Shown: positions 56,462 through 64,000 of the stretch, one piece after another
How positions within the stretch are numbered: the stretch's first letter is position 1
Layout: every line of letters begins with the position of its first letter
Assembly: GCA_003116995.1 (NCBI GenBank)
Contig: BDSL01000126.1
Coordinates: 62,001 to 126,000 of the forward strand
DNA from: Yamagishiella unicocca
Taxonomy: Eukaryota; Chlorophyta; Chlorophyceae; Chlamydomonadales; Volvocaceae
DNA: 64,000 bases
Direction of reading: 5' to 3'
Made by a program: the position numbers and the translations under genes
The notes under the pieces: model-generated
Databases searched by the model: none
What the model was told of the DNA's origin: nothing
Seen by the model: the letters and a program-made list of their open reading frames with translations, nothing else

Positions 56462-59115
56462 ATGGTTCGCCCCGGTTTCAGCTTCGGGCTCGGAAAGGGC
56501 GACGAGGGACCGCTGCGACCCGTGGGTCACCAGAGTCATCCGCAGCCGCGCGAGTCCATTTCAAGCCGCGCGACCCGCGGCAGCGGCCCCTCTTCCTCCT
56601 CCTCTTCGTCCTCAAGTCGGGGCAACATTAGCGGCAGCGGCGGAGGCGGAGGCGCCGGCGGCAGCGGCGCCAAGGGCGGCGTGGTGCAGGGCAGCAGCAC
56701 CGCCTTCGGGGGCGACGGCGGCATGGCGCTCCGACGCGGCATGGCGGCCTTCTGGGCCACCTACAACGTGTCGCTGACGCAGAGGCCGCTGTTCACGAAA
56801 TGCGTCACGGGTGGGTTCTCCGCGAGCAGCAGCGGACGGAGCGCAATTACGAACGAACGCCGGTGCGGGATGCCTCGCCCAGCGATGCTCGTCTACACGC
56901 AATCGCGAAGCCATTTGCTTCTCCGCATGACCCAAACCATACAAAAAAAGCAGACGCAGAATTGCGTTGTGGGGTTATGGCAAAGTGTCAACGAAGAATG
57001 AAATCTTCTGTCCGGCCAGGCGTTCCGAGCGAGCACGAATGAAGCCCTTTCGGTAACATTCGAGGCGTGCGAGTACCGGTACTAATAGTTGTTGCGATGC
57101 GAGTGCTGCTGAGCATGTGCACACACTTGTTTCTTGTCCGCGGCTCTCGCGGTTCAGGTCCAAGCAAAACCCCGTCTGGGGGTCTCGTTTCGCATTCATT
57201 CCTGCCTCAGCGCGTGATTCCTTCCAGGATCATATGCCTACCGGCCCCGTGGCCCCGTGGCCTTCATTAACACGCAGCGGCCCCGCTGCTCAACCCAACT
57301 CGTCGCGACCCGCAGCACCAATCGTTCCCGCGATCGCGCCTCCCCGCCCCGTAGGTGTAGTGGGGACCGTCTTAGGCGACCTCATCGCACAGCTCTCCTC
57401 CCACGCCCTCACCTCCACGCCCACTGAGGGCGGCACCGCCTTCGCCGCCGACCCTCCGCGTCTGAGCCGCCTGGGCCGCGGCGGCCGCGGCGGGGGCGCC
57501 GAGGTCGACGGCGGCGACAGCTACACGGCGGGGAAGGACAAGGAGCGGGAGGCGGGTGAGGCTGGAGCCCGGCGGTAGGTGCAGGGGGCATCAGGGGCTC
57601 AGGGCGGAGGTCGCGACATGGCGGATTGGGTACCGGTACCTACATGCGGGTGATGACGGGGCGGGGATGGCGCTGGGACAAACAGGGCGTCGCTTTGCGC
57701 GCGATGCTGAGCTGTCAGTTTGCCGTATTCGGGATGGGAGTTATGTGATGCGGTCACGTAGGCGGGGGTGGCCCCGGCGGCACGGGGCTGCAGGCTGGTA
57801 CCATTTCCGAGCCCTCAGCCCCCTGCCTGTGGTACCTAGCCCCCCGCTCGCGCCGCCTCGATCCGTACCCCCCCCCACAGCAGCTTCAAGTACGACGTGG
57901 GCCGTGTGCTGCGGCTGTGCCTGTGGTCCGTGGTGATCGGCACTCCGCTGGCGCACTACTGGTTCCGCTTCCTGGACACGGTGAGCACGGCGGTGGGGAT
58001 GGGTGGTTTGGGTCACGTGGGCGGTGTCAGGCCCACGCTAAGAAGGCCGGCTGCCGTCCATCCTTGGAGGCCAGTGCCGTGGCGTCACTCACCCTCGAAA
58101 GAAACGCGAAGTACAATCGCTGGCACGTGATACCGGTATACGGTCCGTATTACGTGCCGTACTGCTCATCGGCACTCCCCGAGCCCTGCCCCCCCCCCAT
58201 CGTCATCACCGTCCCTCCCTGGCCCCGCGCCTTCCGCCCCTTACAGCGCGTGATGCCCCACGCGCCCACCAGCAACGCCGCCGTGGTGGCCAAGCTCCTG
58301 CTGGACCAGCTGGTCATGGTGGGTCGGTGGGTCGGTAGGTCGGTGGGTCGGTGGGTCAGACATCTCCGCTCTCACCGCCTGCATCTCTTGCTGCTTCCCA
58401 GCCTCACCACCCCGTACCTGAGCCCACAGCCGGCCCCACCGCTCCCCCTGCCTGCTTCCGCCCCCGTGCAGTCCCCCGCGGGCACGGCCTTCTTCTTCTT
58501 CGGCTTCCGGCTGCTGGAGGGCGGCTCGCTGCGCGAGGCGCACTCCTCCGTTACCAGCAAGTGGGCCCCCACCATGGCGCTCAACTACGTGCTGTGGCCG
58601 GCAGCGAACATCGTCAACTTCAAGTTTGTGCCGCCGGAGCAGCGCATCCTCTACGTCAACTGCGTGGCGGTGAGCGGGGGCGCCGGGAATTGTGTGTGTA
58701 TGTTTTATAGATGCTGTACTGAGCCGCGAAGGAGTGTGTGTATGTGTGCGTGTGTGTGTGTATGTGTGCGCGTGTGTAAGTATGCGTGTGTGTGTAGAGC
58801 TACCGTAATGCCTCTGTGCTATCGCCGCTGCTACGTCCTCCCTCGCAGCTGTTTTGGAGCGCTGTCATGTCGCACATGGCAAACCGCAAGGAGCCAGGGG
58901 CCGTCGCAGCCGCCGGCAGCGGCGGCAGCGGCGGCAGTGGTGCGACACACAAGTCCGCTGAGGGAGGAGCGCAATGGAGCATGCGATCGCGGGTTTACGC
59001 CGCCTCGGAGCCGTCGGGGCTGGCGGCGGAGGTTTTGCCGTCGTCGTCACCGGCGTCGTATGGGCGCGGGAGCAAGGCTCCGGGGGCGCAGCGTGGTGGG
59101 ATGGTGGTGGCATAG
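56462..59115 (+). CDS. Mpv17/PMP22 family integral membrane protein
   Basis: Mpv17/PMP22 proteins are four-helix channels or pores of the inner mitochondrial, peroxisomal or plastid membranes. Six exons, 56462-56810, 57355-57574, 57881-57980, 58247-58318, 58472-58669 and 58849-59115, encode 401 residues. The family core begins AFWATYNVSLTQRPLFTKC, then GVVGTVLGDLIAQ, YDVGRVLRLCLWSVVIGTP plus LAHYWFRFLD, KLLLDQLVM, SPAGTAFFFFGF, then WAPTMALNYVLWPAANIVNF followed by KFVPPEQRILYVNC, and the signature end LFWSAVMSHMANRK. The core is interrupted by a Gly-rich insert of about 50 residues after the first helix pair. The protein also has a 95-residue Ser/Gly leader and a 70-residue tail, so it is longer than the usual 180-250. 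The ATG at 56462 is the first in frame. Exon 2 uses GTAGGT at 57575, which restores phase; the earlier GTGAGG at 57556 does not. Compartment is not decided by sequence. Confidence 0.93.
58728..58799. repeat. TG microsatellite in last Mpv17-type intron
   Basis: Short imperfect (TG)n and TATGTG run within the intron 58670-58848. Confidence 0.85.
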
Positions 59116-60139
59116 GGGCACGGCGGCGGTGGCGTGCGTGTTTGTGTATGTGGCAGCATGTGTGTGCGCGTGTGTGTATGGCTTGACTTCGCTCCAGGGG
59201 GGAGGGGGGAGTGAGTTGGGCCAGCGGGTGGGGGAGAGTTGAGCCAGCAGAGCAGCCGGATGACGGTCCCGGGGGGCCAGCGGGCTGGAGGGGGCCGCTG
59301 GGAGGGGCAAGAGGGAGGCAGGGAAGGGGGTCAGGAAGTGGCGGGGATGCCGGGGGCGGGAACAGCGCGCGGAAGCGTTACAGTGCGGCGACAGCGAGTC
59401 CTTCAGCCCCTCAGCCGCCCCGCCCCGTCAGCGTGATGTGTGCGTGGGGTCGCCATGTGGCAGGCAGTGTGTGCAAGCTGGGGCGCCTGGGCTTAGCGAA
59501 GGTGGTTGGCGCTGTGCGCGACGCAGTTGGATTGGACCGTGCATGGATGTAAGCAACGGATGAATGTAAGGTGTTCGTTACAGTCTGAGGAAAGCCCCGA
59601 CGTCGTCCTTCTAGAAGCGCCCGGTCGACCGACCACGCGCCGCCTCCCAAGAAATGCCCCTGCTCCGACGGGCCGGGCAGGTGGGCAGGGGGCCGCCGGG
59701 ACGTACTACTGCCGTGTGGCAAATTGGGTGCGGCCGACATCGAAAATCCGCCACCGCGGCACGCGAGCCCCCCCCCCGCTTGCTCCTCTCAGCTCCAGCA
59801 CATACACTGGCGGGGCAGGCGCGTAAGGCCCGCGTCCTCTTTAGGCAGCGAACCACCTCCAGCACGTCTAGTCCAGGCAATAAAGAAACGACAGCCCTTA
59901 CTAGTAACGCTGTGCAATGATCAATTCTACTCGAATGGCATTCGTCATCGAAACTCTGCGGCCCCAGACAGGCCATCAACCGCTGGGCCCCCTGCCCTGT
60001 TCAACACGCAGTCCCGCTACCCTAACTCCTGCATCTCTACTTCCCAACATCCCCGCTGCAGCACTATCCTAGGCTATTGTTCGCGCGCCGCATCTGCTTT
60101 GCACCGCCAACCCAACTGCAAAAGACCGGGGAGCTTTGT
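59116..60139. other. 3' flanks of the Mpv17-type gene and the small membrane protein
   Basis: No supported gene. Holds the likely 3' UTR of the Mpv17-type gene up to about 59,580 and, beyond that, the likely 3' UTR of the minus-strand small gene. Confidence 0.5.
59548..59569 (+). terminator. Pair of TGTAA poly(A) signals, Mpv17-type gene
   Basis: Two TGTAA motifs at 59548 and 59565, about 430-450 bp past the stop at 59115. Confidence 0.55.
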
Positions 60140-60349
60140 TCAGCGCGGCTTTTGGGTTATTTGCTCCGCCAGCTCTGAGCCCTTGACCCAAGCCGATTCC
60201 CCCATCGACACCATCCATGTTACGGCGTAGCGCGCATAATCGTTGCTGATGGCCTCCGGCTTGTACTGCACCGCGCCTTTTCTCTTTAAGGCTCCCAACA
60301 CCAAAGCGCTGATAGCTACTTGCGCCAGAACGAATCGCAATGTGGCCAT
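60140..60349 (-). CDS. Probable small single-pass membrane protein (69 residues)
   Basis: Single-exon frame beginning MATLRFVLAQVAISALVLGA and ending AEQITQKPR. Residues 5-20 form one hydrophobic helix with short N-terminal flank, followed by a basic KRKG and a soluble segment of about 45 residues including YKPEAISNDYARYAVTWMV. This layout resembles small accessory subunits of organelle membrane complexes, but I do not recognise the family. Codons end mostly in G or C although the surrounding DNA is AT-richer, which favours a real gene. Start: first ATG in frame. The minus-strand TGTAA at 59581-59577 could be its poly(A) signal, giving a 560-bp 3' UTR. An additional upstream exon cannot be excluded. 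Confidence 0.5.
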   Translation of the reverse strand: MATLRFVLAQVAISALVLGALKRKGAVQYKPEAISNDYARYAVTWMVSMGESAWVKGSELAEQITQKPR

Positions 60350-63300
60350 CCTTATCCTCAGCGCGCAAGGACTCGGCTATGTCTCAAGTCCCAGTATGTC
60401 ACCTGTCACGAAAGAGGCGACCCGAGAGTGTTGCGGAAGCTAATGATTTGCCCTCGATTATATGACGCCGTGTGCTACTTTACTATAGAGAGGGCAGTAG
60501 CTATACGCGATGCCAATGCATCGCGGCATGGCACAGCAAATAGACCGCATGGTACGGCACCTTCCTTACAGGCGCGGCGCGCCTCCAACATTCCACAATG
60601 TTTTTAACAATGACAGTGGTTTCGTTATTCGCTTTCTTTTCCAGCTAGTACCGCTGCTCTCGTCGACGGCTTGACTGGGCGCCCATACAAATACATCATA
60701 TAGGGCCAGGCCGCTTGTTTGGGCGTCCTCTGCTCCTATGGTGCAAATCCAACGCGTATCCCTATTCCCGAACGCCACCTTCCACATCGCCCTGCAGAGG
60801 GTGTTCGGGCTTGGACCATCGACCAGCCTCGCAGTCGCTGAGGTAGGCAGAACGCTAATTGCTGCACGCTAGCTGAAACCTTGTATAATTTACCTCTGGC
60901 CCCGATGTTTCGGCCTTGGATGACAGGCTTGCGGCATCAGCAAGGACCTGAAGGTGTGTTTTTCGCGCGACCGGGTCCGATGGGCATCCATGATTCGCCG
61001 CTCTGGTTGGGCAATAGGGGTGATGGTCGCCCGGATGATTGAGGGCTTTCCCTCGGCACTGAGGGGCGTTGAGTCCTGTAGGTAGCCTGCCAAGGACACG
61101 AAGGGACACGATCGCTGTGGTGTGCCCATGGGCCATTTCATTTAACGATGACGATGTTGCGACATAAATAAGTGACATGGATGAGGTGTTTATCTTTGAT
61201 CCCTTGCTCATTGACCATGTTCGCCTGTTTCGGCCAGGGGTCTTGCCGAATCGTGACAGATCGTGGCGGGTTTCGGCCGCTAGGAATGGGCCCTCTTCTT
61301 CCACACGATACCGTATCCGCTTGCTGCCATGGAATCCTACACGGCATTGTCGCCCACCGCCGCTCCAGATGTGGCGCAAGAGCATCTGCGCGTCTGGTCC
61401 TGTGCCCTGTCCCCGCTTGTGCCACCAGGGAGCTGCCTGGGGCTGCCATTCCTGTGAACTTTCCCTGTCGACCATGCTGTTTGTCGTTCATTCCTCGCTT
61501 CGTCCGTTAGCACCGCGTTTCGCGGCATGTCCTCCCGCAGTGAGCAACCCCCCCTTCCTTGTCGCGCAACGCCTTTGGCATGCAGGTCAAGGACGTCAAG
61601 GAGACCTATTTGCAGAAGGTATCGTCCTACATTGAGGCCAACTTCACGACGGGAGACACGCTGCGGCGCCAGATCCGCGAGGATGTGTTGGTCGAGGTGG
61701 CCATCAACTCGCGGCGAGGAGTGCGACACACGCTGGGGTTGCCCGTCTCCGGGGCACAGACACGCAATAACGGCGTAAACACCAGGAAGCTGCGCCCGCT
61801 GTTCCTGTACGACACAAGCCGACGGTGATAAGCAGGCGCCGTACTAATGAGTCGGGGCAAGAAACCGCGCATGCATGACGTGGCCGCAAGTCCTGGCGCA
61901 GGTCTGAGCGTAGCCTTCAAGGGTGACACGCCTCCACGGGTGCGATGGAAATTGAGGGATAAAGGAAAGTTTGGGGAGGCACGGAGCGCCTGGATAAAGG
62001 GCATCGTTTGGGGAGACACGGAGCGCCTGTCCACGCGGAAAGAGACGGGATGGCTGTGCGCCTGGTCCGTGGATGTATGGTGGCGCTGACGGATGAAGAT
62101 GGTCAGTCAACGACGTTTCAGAGTTATGCTTTTACTGTTGTCGGGCAATGCTGGCAAGCGACGGAACTGCGTCGGTATGCGCTGGCGCGATCTATTCCCG
62201 GTTATCGGATAACGTGGTACTGAAAGGGGCCGCAATTTGCAAATGCATGGTCGTCTGGGTCGATATCGCGCGTGATGTCCTCGCTTCATCATAAATGCAA
62301 ATAGGGAGCAGCCACGAATCAGATTGGAGACGGAAATATGTACGGCCCGTACCGCCGTAATATTTTTGGTGGCGGCAAGGCGCATTTAAGTGCTCAGTTG
62401 CGCCATCATATATGTAATTAAACAGCTAACAAGGACATGGAGGTTGTGACGAAGTAGTGCAGCCTACTGCCGTCCCCTTAAGTCTCAACTCCGGCAGGTG
62501 AATATGCCTCTACTGTTTTGATTCCTTCCTCAATTCCTTACGTATCTATGCGCTGGAAGATCCATTGCGGAATACCAACTCTACGTCGCGTTTGGCACTT
62601 GGCCACTGCCCGCGTTGGTCGTCATGTAGCTAACGGCTTTCATCTTGCTCGCAGGCGGTTCGAAGGCGTTTGAGCACTAGACGCATCGTGTCATCACCCA
62701 GACGGATTCACAATCGGCAGGGTGTCGTTGGAGCCGGCGCCGCCATGGCCTGATCGGTAGGTGGCGGCGTTCGTTGCAGTTGCGACATGCTGTTCCCATT
62801 GAGTCTCTCGCATGACTCCTTGTTCTTTCTGTTGTTTGGGAGCAACTGGCGCTTCAAGGCACTCTGCGGAAAGTCTGCGCCTGTGATGTAACAACTCCAT
62901 GCTAATTCTGAAAATTCTTGAAAGAAAACTTAACTTCTAACCAAGATCTGCACTGAGGCCAGACATAACTCCGCTTGCTAGGGTGGTCGACCCTCATCGT
63001 CCCCAAGTCTCCGACGACGGCACTAACACACCCCGTGCCCCCGTATCCGTTCTGTTTGCAGGTCATAGGATAGCACCGACGCCATGCCATACTACCGGTG
63101 AGTTCTGAAGTGAGCAGCAGCATAGCGTAGGCTTCTTTTACTATGCAGCAGTCCCAAGGCACTTCTCCAGGGCGTTACCACGGTGCAGTGATGATCCAAC
63201 CAGTATAGCCAGTTCTGCTACTGATATCTTTGATGTGAATGCTGGAAGCACTATCTGAGCACCGTGGACGCCGAAACGCATAGGCATCGTCGAAACGCCG

Positions 63301-63729
63301 AGGCATCGTATTCGCATTCGTTTTGCAGCATTGCCGGGGTTAGGGATGTCGGCCATCCTTCTCAGCCTTTTGTTTGCGGCTTATGATGAGACTGATTCTC
63401 ATTCATGCGTGTCAGCTGATGGTGGACCAGGTGTTTCACTTGAATCCGCCGCTGATTTGAGCCTAATCTTCTCTCTGAAGCCATAAGTAAATTGCTAGGG
63501 CACTGCAGCATGGCGAAATCCATGCGACCACAGGACGCATGACGTGATCACGAAGGCATCGATGGCCTGTGATGCATACAAAATATTTGCTACTCTTGAG
63601 CGTGCCTGTGACGACACCATTTATCACCAAGATCGCTGAGGCCATGATGACCTTTGCGCACCTACTGCACGCATCGCATTTGAAAACCAATCCTTAACCC
63701 CTTCTCGCGCCCTTCGCTCTTGCTCCTGC
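60350..63729. other. AT-richer, gene-poor stretch with weak coding hints
   Basis: Mostly without supported features. One stretch with coding character is 61586-61828 on the plus strand: after a pyrimidine-rich acceptor (catgcag) it reads VKDVKETYLQKVSSYIEANF and continues with a charged segment to a stop. From 61,847 another frame starts MSRGKKPRMHDVAASPG but contains an internal duplication and soon shifts frame. Neither has a recognised family. They may be fragments of a gene or a decayed mobile element. Confidence 0.35.
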
Positions 63730-64000
63730 AGGTAAGCTATCTGGGGTTCTTCGGTGTTCGACAGTTTACGATGCCCCCGAGTGTCAAGTATCAAATGTTC
63801 TGCGAGGCTGGGCTCCTTGGTCGCAGCGTTTGCAGTGCCGTGTCTATTTGCCGTGAACCCGCGACGCGACAGCACGGCTATGCATCCGTCAGCGGAATCT
63901 CACTCTATATTTCGAGAGGGAGGCTCTCCACTGGCAGATGCTTAGCTGTGCTCTCGCGGTCATCCGGTAGCGTGCTGTCGAAGAGTGTTGATATTTTGAT
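63730..64000 (+). other. Possible exon running off the window end
   Basis: After a good acceptor (gctcctgcag at about 63,731) the plus strand stays open to the end of the window, beginning VSYLGFFGVRQFTMPPSVK. The family is not recognised. The opposite strand is also open for about 80 codons, so strand and reality are uncertain. Confidence 0.2.

Noticed and set aside
57355..57578. Donor GTGAGG at 57,556 in the Mpv17-type gene
   Set aside because: It leaves the wrong phase for the next exon; the donor GTAGGT at 57,575 restores the frame into SFKYDVGRVLRL.

Overview
The window is nuclear DNA from a green alga, most likely a volvocine or other chlamydomonadalean chlorophyte. The reasons are GC-rich, alanine- and glycine-heavy exons, many short exons separated by 150-800 bp introns with GT-AG borders and C-rich acceptor tracts, TGTAA-type poly(A) signals downstream of several stops, dense GC minisatellites inside introns, and plant-type gene families (SBP-box factor, plant CRTISO-like enzyme, uroporphyrinogen-III synthase). 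I cannot name the species. No prokaryotic operon, CRISPR array, rRNA or convincing tRNA was found.

Layout from left to right. (1) 227-9358 (+): the last 13 exons of a HEATR5/SWEETIE/Laa1-type HEAT-repeat protein, ending in its diagnostic C-terminal peptide. (2) 11818-16929 (+): a three-exon SBP-box transcription factor with a complete zinc-binding domain at the extreme N-terminus and a giant low-complexity tail encoded by one 4.1 kb exon. (3) 20922-21575 (+): an intronless, unrecognised five-membrane-segment protein. (4) 23125-31234 (-): a complete 16-exon carotenoid-isomerase-like FAD oxidoreductase (566 residues) with a plastid-type leader. (5) 31459-35062 (+): an 8-exon uroporphyrinogen-III synthase family protein, head to head with gene 4 and only 224 bp away. 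(6) 36231-45171 (-): at least 18 exons of a protein with two cyclic-nucleotide-binding domains; its 5' end is not resolved. (7) 47495-55898 (-): a complete 20-exon half-size ABCA transporter (about 1252 residues). (8) 56462-59115 (+): a 6-exon Mpv17/PMP22 membrane protein, divergent from gene 7. (9) 60140-60349 (-): a probable small single-membrane-pass protein. From there to 64000 the sequence is mostly AT-richer and gene-poor.

Exon models were built by hand. In the multi-exon models every junction was checked for reading phase, and for the CRTISO-like, ABCA, Mpv17, HEATR5 and UROS genes also against remembered family consensus; no alignment was run. Two donors (UROS exon 2 and ABCA exon 2) are ambiguous and may be GC-AG.

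The introns hold most of the unusual sequence. Two short dispersed repeat families recur mainly inside introns of several unrelated genes, often against a splice site, and resemble introner-like elements. There is also a roughly 590 bp GGGA tract, many gene-private minisatellites, a tandem-duplicated splice donor, and complementary TG and CA tracts in two introns that flank exons 6-7 of the UROS gene. The tetrapyrrole and carotenoid genes sharing one short promoter region is the clearest functional linkage.
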